Shown: positions 23,075 through 34,591, counted from the stretch's first letter. The stretch is DNA of 64,000 nt from Beroe forskalii (GCA_011033025.1 WFMF01000080.1:372001-436000); one strand, 5' to 3'. Numbers and translations: made by a program. Notes: generated from the sequence alone by a model not told the origin.

Positions 23075-24195
23075 CTCCTACGGACTTCACCCTGGGAAGA
23101 CGGAGATCCTCTACACCAAACTTCTGGAGGACTACGAGAAGGCTCTCCAGAACGCTGTCCTCAACGTCTGGCCCGGCACCACCCTCAGAGGATGCTACTT
23201 CCACTACAATCAGGCCATCTGGCGGAAGCTCTCCCAGTCAGACCTGGTTCCAGAGTACAATGTCAACGGATCTGCTGTCAGGAAGGCCTTCCAGATGATC
23301 GGAGCCCTACCCTTCCTCCCCCTCGGTGACATCGACATGGTGAGGAGGCTCCTCCGTCCAACCCTCCCTGCTGAGATGTTCCTGGAGGCGCTGAAGCTGG
23401 AGCTGGCCGTCACAGACGAGAAGTACTGCAACCACCTCATGCGGGTTCCTCCTCCTCCCAGGCAGAAGAAGTGGGCGAAGCTCGACGAACGCCTGCAGGA
23501 CATCATCGACCACTACGATGACTACGAGCCGCTACGCTTCTTGACTGTTATTGGTTGTTTGATTGCTGGCTAATTTGAATGAATTACAGTATACATTTCT
23601 ATTACATGTGTTAATAATTGAGGTATTACAGATTCATGTTATAGATTCATGTTATTATAGTTGTTACAATATTTTTGATCAAATTTATGTTTCTACCTTT
23701 TATATATACATGTCACAATGAATTTGTCACTATATAGTGCGTTGACAAGTTATAAAGTGTTTTTACGCACTATTTAGTGACTTGGTGATTTGGCACCAAA
23801 ACAGCTTGTCACTATATAGTGCGGAGTCACTATATAGTGCGGCAATCGTCAAATTTAAGGCCAGTCAATTTAGGTCAAATGAAACTTTTATGACTTGCTT
23901 TTTATTCTCGTGAACGTCATTATATAACACGAGAATGACCTAAATCATCATATAAGATCGGGATTTGGGTCTTTTGGTGCAATTTATTAAGTATAAATGG
24001 GTTTTAATGGCCATTTTAGAGCGAAAAATCCTTGGTCTGGTGACCACTGGAAAAATTTTTGTCCAAGGGGCCGGCTAAAACGGTTCAAAATTGATTCAAT
24101 TTTTGTCCATAGGGCCGGTTAAAAAAAGGGCCGGTTAAAAAAAAGGCCGGCTAAATAAAGGCCAATAAGGTATGTCAATATTGAGGTTTCAGCCC

Positions 24196-24956
24196 ATATT
24201 ATGGGTTTACCTCCAATCATAGCCCTAGCACAGTATGATGGATCCCACAACTACCCGGATGCTGAGTATGTTAGGTCTCAAATTTGCTTTGGGGTTCCTG
24301 TAGTTGCCAGCCCCATAAGTGCTATTGTATCTTTGTATGTAGTATGGACATTTGAGTCAGGATGAAGAGGGTTTTTATAATGCACTGAGCTGGGGTAACT
24401 CCCCTTTTGCAGATGAGTACAGTGCAGTGCAAGGTACAGTGAGATCCTTAAGGGGACACAGAAAAATTTTTTTCAGCTGGTGCCATCTTGCCACCTATGT
24501 AGTCGTGTGAGGTATATAAAAATATGAAAATTACCCAAATATGAGCCATAACCGAGATGACTAAAATTTTCAAATCGGCATTTAAGTTTTCAGCAAAAAA
24601 CGACGTTTTTGACTATTGTACGTGCTAGGAAAGTGCCCCGACCACCAAATTTGGAGGAATTTTAGTTAACCTGACCATCTAACTTCTCTCAAAAGGATTT
24701 TGCTTTATCTCAAAAAATGAATTTTTCTCGGCCAATTAAGTGATTTTTTGAGGCTCCCATCTTTAAAATAGTCTCAAAGGCGTCTGGGGCATGATATAAG
24801 GTTGTCCTTTGGAAATTAGTTCAATTAAACATGGAAAAAAATTGGTGAAAAAATCAGCCCTCGCACGTAAAAAATGTAGGCACAGTAACGAGATAATCTC
24901 GGCTGGGCGTCAAAAATGCCATTTTTGGCGGTTTTTGCTGTTTTTGACCACATAAA
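24196..24956. other. AT-rich stretch, part of a dispersed repeat, no gene
   Basis: The first ~250 bp may continue the 39419-type repeat. The rest (24440-24956) is AT-rich with 'aaattttt' runs and no convincing ORF. Confidence 0.4.
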
Positions 24957-26264
24957 TGTCTCTGGAACAAAAAGTAAGGCTTTTCCCATGCTGCCCGTTG
25001 GATATGTCTTAGATAAACCATTTTTCTGAAACATATCTGAATTTCATTGGTTTAGACAATGTGTATCATGGCCAAACTGGCAATTAAAAAAGTTGTGTTT
25101 TTCGACCTGAGCTCCTGAAACTGGAATTATTATGAAAACCATCTCATTTGAGATGACGAAACCGACAGGAAACGATTTTTTGGGTCATTTCACGTCGGAA
25201 TGATGCTTTTTTGAGCGTTATTACTGTACATACATTTCTGGGATTTTCTCGAGATTCGAGGGCCCAGACTCGAGGAAGCCGCCAAAATGGCCATAATTTC
25301 GTATCTCAGTCCAGGAAGGTCGTAGAGACTTCGTTTAGGGCGCAAAATGAGCGGAAACATCATTTTTATATACGACTTGTGAATAAACATAATACATTCT
25401 AAAATGCTCAAGAACAAAGTTATAGGCTAAAAACCGGTTTTGAAGCCAAAAAATAGGCCCTATCTAAGTCCAAGAAAATCATAGGGGCTCGGCTTTGGGC
25501 TCAAAATGTTCGTAGCTGCCATATTCATAGTCTATAATTAAACCAAAATATTGCCTAGAACGTTCAGGAACCGAGTTATGACCCAAAAACTGTCAACCTT
25601 TAGGTACGTTTGTTATTGCTGTTTTCAGTTTAAATGGTTTTTGGGCCCTAACTCGGTTCCTGAACGTTCTAGGCAATATTTTGGTTGACAAAAGAATATA
25701 AATATGGCAGCTACGAACCTTTTGAGCCAAAAGCCGAGCCCCTATGATTTTCCTGAACTTAGATAGGGCCTATTTTTTGGCTTCAAAACCGGTTTTTAGC
25801 CTATAACTTTGTTCCTGAGCATTTTAGACCATATTATGTTTATTCACAAGTCGTATATAAAAATGATGTTTCCGCTCATTTTGCGCCCTAAACGAAGTCT
25901 CTACGACCTTCCTGGACTGAGATACGAAATTATGGCCATTTTGGCGGCTTCCTCGAGTCTGGGCCCTCGAATCTCGAGAAAATCCCAGAAATGTATGTAA
26001 TAACGCTCAAAAAAGCATCATTCCGACGTGAAATGACCCAAAAAATCGTTTCCTGTCGGTTTCGTCATCTCAAATGAGATGGTTTTCATAATAATTCCAG
26101 TTTCAGGAGCTCAGGTCGAAAAACACAACTTTTTTAATTGCCAGTTTGGCCATGATGCACATTGTCTAAACCAATGAAATTCAGATATGTTTCAGAAAAA
26201 AGGTTTATCTAAGACATATCCAACGGGCAGCATGGGAAAAGCCTTACTTTTTGTTCCAGAGACA
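24957..26264. mobile_element. 1.3-kb fold-back element, arms ~630 bp
   Basis: The left arm 24957-25590 and right arm 25632-26264 are near-perfect reverse complements, starting TGTCTCTGGAACAAAAAG and closing with its complement. The spacer is only about 40 bp. Each arm contains modules ('gtcgtagagacttcg', 'tatacgacttgt', 'aataaacataat') that recur at 28540-28810. No target duplication was found. ORFs of 63-75 codons are mirrored in both arms and are by-products. Confidence 0.88.
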
Positions 26265-26289
26265 CCTTATGCGTTAACTTTCTAAGAAT

Positions 26290-26640
26290 GCGTGTAAAGT
26301 ACAGGGTAATATTCGCCACACTAGCATTATATTCGCCAAAGTGGTCGCAAGTTTATAAACAAATGCAATGATAAGCAACTATTCGCCTGGGTAACACATT
26401 TATTCTTTCGGAATATTTCGCCGTGTTAGGAAATATTCGCCTACTGGATAACTTATTCATTCTTAGAGAATAATTCGCCGTGTTGGGATGTATTCGCATA
26501 CTGGGTAACATATTTATTCTTAGAGAATATTTCGCCGTGTTTGGAAAATATTCGCCTTAGAAAACATTTCGCCGTGTTAATGAATTTTCGCCATATGTTA
26601 TGATAACATGTACACTCTAAACTAATTAAGTTACACATAT
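26290..26640. repeat. degenerate repeats built on ATTCGCC
   Basis: Words such as ATATTCGCC, TTTCGCCGTGTT and TATTCTTAGAGAATA recur with a period of about 60-65 bp. No coding evidence. Confidence 0.7.
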
Positions 26641-27357
26641 AACAGCCCCACCCTGACCTTGATTCACATCTGTACAAAATGTGTTCTAACTTGACTCCTG
26701 AAATTTTTTTATTTCATATCATGAACAGATGATGTTTTGATGTACACAAAGTTGCACTCAGCAATACAGACCTACTGTGTATAGTGCAAATTCAAGCACT
26801 TATATTTTTCGGATTTAACACATCATAATGTTAGTTCGTTATAAGGTTATACTGTTAAAGCTTAACGGAGAGCCTGTTTTTATAATAATATGATGATGGG
26901 GGCATAACATAGTACGATGGAGCGAGGTTTAGAACGTGGGAACCAGATTGAACACGAGGGGGGAGCGACTTAGAAGCAGTATTGGGATAAGAGGAGCTCA
27001 GCTTAGTGTGGTGTGGAAGAGCCCAACTTAGTATGGCAGATCCCAACTTAGTGACTAGTGTGCGGGAGCCCGAATTTGTATGGCCAATGGGGGCGCCTGA
27101 CTTAGTATCATAGGGATCCCAACCTACCATCAAGTGCAGGCAGGCAGCCCGAGTCAGTATGTGGAGCCAGACTTGTCGACTGAATTAAAGTGACATAGTG
27201 ACGTAATGATACGTAGAGCCCGCCTCAACCATTATGGGGAGCCCAACCTGCAGTATCATGGGGAAACTCAACTTACTAACATAGTACTTTAGTATGCACT
27301 ACATGTTTTAGCCCAAATTAGTATGGGGTAACCCAGGTAAGAATGGGAAGCTCGAAG
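26641..27357. repeat. degenerate repeats built on GAGCCCAACTTAGTATG
   Basis: From about 26890 the words 'ggagcccaacttagtatg', 'gatcccaacttagt' and 'gagcccgaatttgtatgg' recur irregularly up to about 27340. The first 250 bp hold nothing I recognise. Confidence 0.55.
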
Positions 27358-28346
27358 TTGAGTCGTCGAGTCGAGTCGTCGAGTACTCGAGTCGTCGAGA
27401 CAAGTCGTCGACTCGAGTCGTCGAGTCGAGTCGTCGAGTCGTCGAGTCGAGTTGTCGAGTCGAGTTGTCGAGTCGTCGAGTCGTCGAGTCGAGTCGAGTC
27501 GAGTCGTCGAGTCGAGTCGTCGAGTCGAGTCGTCGAGTCAAGTCGTCGAGTCAAGTCGTCGAGTCGATTCGTCGAGTCGAGTCGAGTCGAGTCGAGTCGT
27601 CGAGTCAAGTCGTCGAGTCGAGTCGAGTCGAGTCGTCGAGTCGAGTCGACGAGTCGAGTCGTCAAGTCGAGTCGTCGAGTCGAGTCGAGTCGTCGAGTCG
27701 TCGAGTCGTCGAGTCGTCGAGTCGAGTCGAGTCGAGTCGAGTCGTCGAGTCGTCGAGTCGTCGAGTCGTCGAGTCGAGTCGAGTCGTCGAGTCGTCGAGT
27801 CGAGTCGTCGAGTCGTCGAGTCGTCGAGTCGTCGAGTCGAGTCGTCTAGTTGAGTCGTCGAGTCGAGTCGTCGAGTTGAGTCGTCGAGTCGAGACGTCGA
27901 GTCGAGTCGTCGAGTCGAGTCGTCCAGTCGAGTCGTCGAGTCGAGTCGTCGAGTCGAGTCGTCGAGTCGAGTCGAGTCGTCGAGTCGAGTCGTCGAGTCG
28001 AGTCGTCGAGTCGTTGAGTCGTCGAGTCGTCGAGTCGTCGAGTCGTCGAGTCGAGTCATCGAGTCGAGTCGTCGAGTCGAGTCGTCGAGTCGAGTCGTCG
28101 AGTTGAGTCGTCGAGTCGTCGAGTCGTCGAGTCGAGTCGAGTCGAGTCGAGTCGAGTCGTCGAGTCGAGTCGTCGAGTCGAGTCGTCGAGTCGAGTCGTC
28201 GAGTCGAGTCGTCGAGTCGAGTCGTCGATTCGAGTCGTCGAGTCGTCGAGTCGAGTCGTCGAGTCGTCGAGTCGAGTCGTCGAGTCGTCGAGTCGAGTCG
28301 TCGAGTCGAGTCGTCGAGTCGAGTCGTCGAGTCGTCGAGTCGTCGA
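27358..28346. repeat. ~1-kb array of two words, GAGTC and GAGTCGTC
   Basis: The block is a string of the 5-bp word GAGTC and the 8-bp word GAGTCGTC in irregular order, with few point changes. It is extremely rich in CpG and TCGA compared with its AT-rich surroundings. Every frame lacks stops, giving apparent Ser/Arg/Val/Glu-rich proteins on the + strand and Arg/Leu/Asp/Ser/Thr-rich ones on the - strand. These are not genes. Confidence 0.95.
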
Positions 28347-29380
28347 TAGTCTGGTCAGTTAAGGCAAAAAAAGGGCTGAGGCCTGCAACGGCTTGAAACA
28401 ACATAATGACCGGTTCAGTGAAGTAGTTTGAGACCCCCTAAGTCCAAATCCGACGATACCTATTTTTGTTAGGTGGTGCATCATGGCGCAATTGCGCCAT
28501 TTTGGCGCCATGGCGCCCAAAATACTAACTTTTGATAGGAAGGTCGTAGAGACTTCTACTTGGGCTCAAACGAACCGCAATAGCCATGTTTATATACGAC
28601 TTGTTAATAAACATATTATGCCCTTAAATGCTCACAAGCTGAGTTATGGGCCAAAAACTGTTTTGAGGCTATGCGCAAGCTAAAATTTGGCGATTTTTCA
28701 TAACTTGGGCCAGAAACGTCGTAGAGACTTCGTTGATAGCTCAAAAGAATCGCAATTGCCATGTTTATATACGACTTGTTAATAAACATAATATGCTCTA
28801 AACCGTTTACTTTTCGAGTTATGAAGCAAAAGCCGTTTTTGGGGGATGCGCATGAAGGACAAAATGTCATATATAATGGTACAAGCACACCAACCAAAAA
28901 CTGCTTTTCATTCAATTCTTATGTTCGGTTTATACATGTCTCGTCATTAATGGGTTCAAATGGGAAAAACTGGGACTTAGAGTCAGAAGATGATTTCCCC
29001 CAAACCGGGATGTAAGTTGTTTTTGGCATCTTGACGGGGCATAAAAGCATAAATTGGTCCAGAATTGGTTCAAATCTTGAAAAGTTGTAAAATTGCTGAT
29101 TCCCTGCCATTTTGGTCGATGTTGGTGGTTTGCTGCACTCCATTCCATACCTAGCATTCATGTTAGAATCTAATTTCCACCAATAAAATAGGACATAGGT
29201 ACAGTAATAAGAAGAACATGACAATTGGTCTGATCGAAAAATATCAATGTATTCCCATATTGAGAAAAAAAAATCACAAAAATTGAAACACCTCATACTA
29301 TATCTCGCCGAAATTGATCCACTTCAAACTATATCTCAGCTCAGGAAGGTGCTACTGAGTAGGTATATCAGATCACACCT
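28347..29380. repeat. two diverged ~185-bp modules related to the fold-back arms
   Basis: Segments at about 28538-28680 and 28708-28850 both carry 'gtcgtagagacttc', 'gccatgtttatatacgacttg', 'aataaacata' and 'gagttatg', as do the fold-back arms at 25320-25430. The rest to 29380 is AT-rich without a convincing ORF. Confidence 0.6.
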
Positions 29381-29738
29381 GTCATCAGATCACACCTTTC
29401 ATCCTCTACAGTTGTGCAGACCTGCATCCCCGACACCAGTCCCCGAGAAAGTCATTTATCAACTGTCGAACCCGGTATCCCTGACATTACTATGCCAGAC
29501 TTGGCATACTTCTATACTTCACAATCTATACTTGACTGGCCACATCAGTTCATCAGTATGTGAAGCCTGAAATCCTCGATACCAGAGAGTCAGACCTGGT
29601 ATCCCTGACACCAGTACTTCAGTACCTCAGCGGTCAGACGAGTTATCCCTGAGACCAGTCTTTCAGTTTCAGACCATGTATCTATAATCTATATCCCTGA
29701 TGGCAGTTCATAAGAACAGGTATCCTGGAAAGTTCATA
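29381..29738. repeat. degenerate repeat with TATCCCTGACACCAG words
   Basis: Variants of 'cagacctggtatccctgacaccagt' recur with a period of roughly 35-60 bp. The series is cut by the element at 29739 and resumes as 'gacctgatatcgctgacagcagt' at 30887. Confidence 0.65.
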
Positions 29739-30874
29739 GGGTAGAGCGGGGTAACTTTGAACATGGGGTAACTTTGAACAGCTTGGGGTAACTTTGAATT
29801 TTCCTGGGGTAACTTTGAATTTTCCTGGGGTAACTTTGAACAGCAAATAAATCAATTCGATTTGCTTCCATATCACTTCCATTATTTCCTACATTCAACA
29901 AACGGGTTTTTAGAACAATTCTGCCACATATAGAAGTCATTTGGTTTCTTTATTGCTTGTTCCGAACAATTTCATGTAAAAGTCCTTGAAGTCGATATTT
30001 TCGGCTATACGTTCAGATTTGGTAATATTAAGCCTACTGGTATGCTCAAATATCCGTAAACTTTTTGCCAGATTATATCAGATATCTTGCATCAGGAATG
30101 TGTTTTTGTTTGAGACTTTGTTTGAGTTTTGTTTCAGATATTTTCATGCAGGCAATTTCTTATTTATGCTTTTATGGATTTTATTTTTAAAGGCCTTGAT
30201 CCACCTCAAATTTGCCCAGACATCAATAATGGGGCTTTATTTTTGTAATAATTAAGTAGATACATGTTGAAAGTTGACCTTGGCTAGCCAAATCATGATC
30301 TAGAGGACCTCATGCAAAATTCTATCTGGAAAAAAATTATTAGTGAATGGGGGTAACTTTGAACACTTTTCAAAAGTGGTCAAATCTCATTGCCCAAAGG
30401 TATTTTTTGTAAGAATGGCATATAAGAAGCATCATTAGCATATTTTAAATACAATTTAGCACAATTTGAATCAAAAAAACACAAAAAATTATCTGGGGTA
30501 ACTTTGAACAACACTTTTGAATGGGCGTGGCCGTGGTTCCACAATCTGGATTGATGAAATGAATTATGTGGTAATGAACGTTTCATTGACCCAGAATTTG
30601 TCCTAAACATAAGAATATATATCCAGGAGGCTTTTGATTGGTTTAATTGGGTGTTCAAAGTTACCCCAGAGCCGGGTAACTTTGAACAAGTTAGTTGCAA
30701 ATTTGATCACGTGATCATGGCTCTGTTAGTACAAACTGACACATCTCATATACCAGGTTTATTAGCCAGGGCCCCTAATGGTTACAAGAACACACAAACT
30801 TTTTGGCATGTGTTCTATTCTCAGAGGGCAGTTAGAAAAACTCAAAAATCGTTCAAAGTTACCCCGCTCTACCC
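29739..30874. mobile_element. TA-target TIR element with GGGTAGAGCGGGG termini
   Basis: The ends GGGTAGAGCGGGGTAACTTT and its inverted copy at 30851-30874 are flanked by TA (29737-29738 and 30875-30876). The terminal word GGGGTAACTTTGAA is repeated four more times just inside the left end and again near 30352, 30495 and 30655-30685. No transposase is visible, so it is non-autonomous. Mariner-type or another TA-duplicating superfamily is likely. Confidence 0.85.
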
Positions 30875-30876
30875 TA

Positions 30877-31709
30877 CCCTTAGTAAGACCTGATATCGCT
30901 GACAGCAGTATTTCCAGGAAGTCAAGACTTGCTAAGCAGTTGAAGCTTTGGGGCATCGGCATTCTGACAGGGATGTGTGGTCCAGATCTGGCTCTCTACC
31001 CTCATCTCTGGATATACACGGCAGTCGAGTAGCTCTGCCAATTCATGAGAGCACGACTTTCGGCCTAGCATACAGGGCCTCTATCCTTTGCATGACTGCC
31101 ACCCGGCTTGGTCGATCAAAGCAATTTCCACTCATAACTCACCCCAATCAACTCACAACATACCCCTCTCAACTCATAATCCACCCCAATCAACTCATAA
31201 CATACCCCTCTCAACTCATAACCCACCCAAATAAACTCATAACTCACCCCTTTCCACTCATAATAACCCACCCCAATCAACTCACAACCCACCCCTTTCC
31301 ACTCATAATGCACCCCAATCAATCTGGGGTTGTGTTGAGAAACACACTTTTGTATATACCAACATTTTACACAATAGCAGTTTGGACTGAACGGAACCTC
31401 TCGGCTTCAGTTCCTTGTTTAACATGCCGTTCAGCAACTCATAACACACCCCTTTTCACTCGTAACACACCCATCTCCACTCACAACTCACCCCGATCAC
31501 CGTGCAGCTACTTGCCCATTTCATGAGTTTAGCATGTAAATGTAATATGAGTTTTTTTTTCTTGAGTTTCGAAAGCTTGAAGTATAGGTATATTATATTT
31601 AACAACCTTGAGTCTTGACTGATAGTGATAGAGACTTCAGCCACATTATACTGCTCTCCCCCTTCTAACCTCCAAAATCGGAAAGTATTCCTAAGTTTCT
31701 GAACCACAG
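30877..31709. repeat. spacer with a ~20-bp CACCCC minisatellite
   Basis: From about 31128 to 31325, and again at 31437-31500, units like 'aactcataacccaccccaatc' repeat with period 20-23 bp. I see no exon here. The last ~30 bp (31680-31709) match the intron end that precedes the exon at 44334. Confidence 0.7.
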
Positions 31710-31757
31710 GCCGGTGGAGCTCTGAGTGACGAGTGCTGGCTCTTCAACACCACCTCC
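31710..31757 (+). repeat. decoy copy 1 of the Kelch exon start
   Basis: After an acceptor-like CCACAG the sequence repeats the first ~48 bp of the exon at 44334 (GGAGCTCTGAGTGACGAGTG and on to ACCACCTCC). It then passes straight into the C-rich array. The preceding 30 bp also match the true intron end. Confidence 0.85.
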
Positions 31758-32690
31758 CCCCTTCTAACCCCATTCTTAACCCCCTCTAACCCCCCTTCTA
31801 ACCCCCTTCTAACCCCCCTTCTAACCCCACTTCTAAACCCCCTTCTAACCCCCTTCTAACCCCCATTCCACCCCTATTTTAACCCCCCTTCTAACCCCTT
31901 CTACCCTCCTGCTAACCCCTTCTACCCCCCCCCCTTCCACCCCCCTTATACCCCCCTTCTTACCCCCTGCTAACCCCCTTCTACCCCCTTCTACCCCCTT
32001 CTACCCCCTTCTTACCCCCCTCTAACCCCATTCTAACCCCTTCTTACCCCCTGCTAGCCCCCTTCTACCCCCTTCTAACTCCCCTTCTAACCCCCATTCC
32101 ACCCCCCTATTCTAACCCCCTCTAACCCCCTTCTTACCCCCTGCTAGCCCCCTTCTACCCCCTTCTAACCCCATGTTATAACCCCCTTCTACCCCCCTTC
32201 TACCCCCCTTCTACCCCCCCTCCCACCCCCCTTCTACCCCCCCTCCCACCCCCTTCTACCCCCCCTTACACCCCCTTCTAACCCCCGTCTAACCCCCTTC
32301 TAACCCCCCTTCCAAACCCCTTCTAACCCCCTTCTAACCCCCTTCTAACCCCCATTCTAACCCCCATTCTAACCCCCATTCTAACCCCCTTCTAACCCCC
32401 CTTCTAACCCCCTTCTTTGAAAGTATTCCTAAGTTCCTAAACCCACAGGCCGGCGGAGCTCTGAGTGACGAGTGCTGGCTCTTCAACACCACCTCCTCCT
32501 GCTGAACCCCCTTCTAACCCCACATTCTTACCCCCTTCTAACCCCCTTCCAACCCCTTCCAACCCCCTTCTAACCCACTTCTAACCCCCATCTAACCCCA
32601 TTCTAACTACTTCTAACCCCCTTCCAACCCCGTCCTAACCCCAATTCTAAACCCCTTCTAACCTCCTTCTAACCCCCTTCTAACCCCCAT
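31758..32690. repeat. C-rich array, CTTCTAACCCC type, block 1
   Basis: Degenerate tandem copies of an 10-11-bp word, CCCCCTTCTAA, with variants in T, A and C number. The complementary strand is G-rich (TTAGAAGGGGG), telomere-like in composition but not a canonical telomere. It contains decoy copy 2 at 32449-32504. Confidence 0.95.
32449..32504 (+). repeat. decoy copy 2 of the Kelch exon start
   Basis: 'ttcctaagttcctaaacccacag' is followed by 56 bp matching the exon at 44334 through ACCTCCTCCTGCTG. The next bases are A-CCCC, so the exon frame reads TGC TGA, a stop, where the true exon reads TGC TGG. Confidence 0.9.
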
Positions 32691-34494
32691 TATTATTATT
32701 ATAAGAGACGGTAGGCTTACTAAAGCCTCCGTAGTGCCCCCCACCCCACGGATTTGGAGGTCATATATGCACGACCATACCCTTCAAGAAACCTGGGTCG
32801 GCATGTTCCCATTCAGGTATGCGTACAATTTATAAGCATACTCACTTTAAGAGTACAATCTCTCCCCACTAGCGTAGCTCTAGGGTGGAGGTCATGGTGG
32901 TTTGAGGATGTCAGCCGACCCTGAATTGTTTATAGCTGTGGTGCTAGTTAGTAATGACAGCGCGTTTGACTATGACATTTGTTGGGTGCGCGCGTCTTGC
33001 TGAAGTTATTATAATTATGAAAGTGCTGCTGTGCGATTCGTCACACGCTGTTTGCCGCGCATGGGCTCTCCGTTGGCTAGTGCCTACGCACAGCCGTACA
33101 GGGATAGCCCACGCACAGGACACAGCAGCGTGTTCCATGAGTCGAGGTTCGGACCGCAATTGAGGATTCCTAGGTGCACATAGATGTACTTCTTAGTAAA
33201 AAGAATGATTTAGTAAAAAGAATGATTTTTATTCATCTCCACAATATACAATTCAAAACACACACACAAAATACAAATGAGGTCTTGCTGTTAGGATAAT
33301 TATTTCTGCAAGCCTAGAATAAGTCAAAGTAAGCTTGAAAGGTACTTATTTAACTATTTAAATACAAGCTCTATAATAGAATGTCTTGGGGAAAACAAGT
33401 TAAATGAAGGAAATTTGAGGGGCAATCTGTTAAATTGATGCGTTTTACTTATTAATTATCAATGAATACAGTATTTCTATAAAAATTAGATATTTTACTT
33501 GCATTCTTCATGGTTGAGCTTAGATACAATTTGATGATATCTAAATTTGAAAATGATCCTAACATGTCCACATTTGTAGAACCCATGTCTCTGGGTTAGA
33601 AAAGCAAACTAGACAGTTAATAAATGGTATAGGGCACTCTTATACCAATGTGCAGTGTGGGTGTGTGTGTTATACATTCACACCCAAAATGTGACTATAC
33701 AGGATGATGAATCATCCTGTATAAAGTTTGGACTGCACAAATTGAGAGCTTTCTATAAACTATATTGACCACACGAAGCAATTCAGGCCTCATAAACTGG
33801 TCCGAACCTCTAGCACACCCATGGTCAAACTGCACTGTTTGAGAAGCCTAAGGTAGAGATCGGCCAATTTAAATAAATAACGACCAAGAATGGCAGAGCA
33901 GAAATGCGGCTGGAGAAAGGAGCACAGTGGCGGTTTGCTTCATAGTGCCCCTTGGGGACCACCTGGTCTACCACTCAGGGTCGTATACCTAGGTAAAAAC
34001 AAGGTCAAGATGGGAGTAAATTCATTTTAACTTCCTAAGTATTTAAACGTTACATGCTTTTTCAAATTGTGTTACACTAATATGTATTAGCATGAAGAGT
34101 TGCTTGTATAGCATTGTAACAATTGATTATCAGGAAGACCTGATGCGTCGTGTGTATACTCTCATTAAAACATGAAAGCCAATGACATCCATATTGTTGT
34201 TGTTCATTGGAATCAGTTGCAAACGTTTTTGGACTGTCATTCACTTTACAACACATTTCATTTCTTTTTCCCTTCACATTTGGTCAAGGATAGATCCTTC
34301 GATTGTGTTATTTGTAATTGATAATTTATCCAAATTTCCAGATGAATTTATGAATTTTGAATTACAGAACTTCATAGCTCTATGCCCAATAAAGAGGTTT
34401 GTTGGGCATCACCATATTTTTACATATCCACCATCCCGAGTCATGGTCATTCCTGAGTGAAACCTCGATCCAAATTCTGTATCTATATTTATAA
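32691..34494. other. 1.8 kb with no recognised gene
   Basis: It starts with a short ATT run, then mixed sequence. I note one perfect 12-bp-arm palindrome, ATACAGGATGAT with ATCATCCTGTAT, at about 33697-33722. Short ORFs at 32944-33163 lie on both strands and are uninformative. It may include 3' flank of the LINE that follows on the minus strand. Confidence 0.4.
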
Positions 34495-34591
34495 GAGTAC
34501 AGTTAAATAAGAACACAAACATTGGTCTGTTCATTCACACTTTCACATTATCGATGGGTCTTCACTACATAATTTGGAAGAGATATAACTA

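Larger units (their letters stand above)
21888..23573 (+). pseudogene. MULE transposase-like gene split by a hAT element
   Basis: Two collinear coding stretches flank the hAT insertion. Before it (about 22015-22117): VIDGTFKVAPSLFTELLTVH, then HGLHDDGW, the start of the MULE transposase core with the first catalytic Asp in IDGTFK. After it (23083-23573): KTEILYTKLLEDYEKALQNA, then TTLRGCYFHYNQAIWRKL, the characteristic GC-x-FH-x(3)-IWRK box. The usual spacer between YTKLL and DYEKA is shorter than I expect for the family, so an internal deletion is likely. The ATG at 21888 opens a different frame (a Leu/Pro-rich peptide) and need not be the true start. The frame stops at 23571-23573. Confidence 0.75.
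21437..23847 (+). mobile_element. MULE-like unit with CACTATATAGTG termini
   Basis: Both ends carry two inverted copies of GCACTATATAGTGAC (21443-21480; 23807-23842), followed inward by the shared 'aaagtgtttttacgcacta' segment. The flanks read GTCAAATTG (21428-21436) and GTCAAATTT (23848-23856), eight of nine bases alike, fitting the ~9-bp duplication of Mutator-like elements. It carries a broken MULE transposase gene. The exact terminal bases are uncertain. Confidence 0.65.
21329..24170. mobile_element. CCTTA-terminus TA-target element carrying a MULE
   Basis: Inverted termini are CCTTATTGGCCTTTATTTA, followed on both sides by GCCGGTTAAA-type repeats. TA lies immediately outside both ends (21327-21328 and 24171-24172). 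The interior holds the MULE-like unit at 21437-23847. Confidence 0.75.
21301..24195. repeat. palindrome split at its centre by a TA-target element
   Basis: Arms GGGCTGAAACCTCAATATTG at 21301 and its reverse complement ending at 24195 are perfect over about 22 bp. Between them, at a TA, sits the element 21329-24170. Removing it leaves a short near-perfect palindrome. Confidence 0.75.

Noticed and set aside
27343..28404. Long Ser/Arg-rich (+) and Leu/Asp/Arg/Thr-rich (-) ORFs resembling SR proteins
   Set aside because: They are translations of the GAGTC/GAGTCGTC array; both strands and all frames are open.
31758..32690. Interstitial telomere
   Set aside because: The word is CCCCCTTCTAA, not CCCTAA, and it is degenerate and continues into a gene intron.
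32944..33163. Overlapping short ORFs on both strands in a GC-rich patch as a host exon
   Set aside because: No splice-site pair in a consistent frame with the Kelch exons and no family motif.
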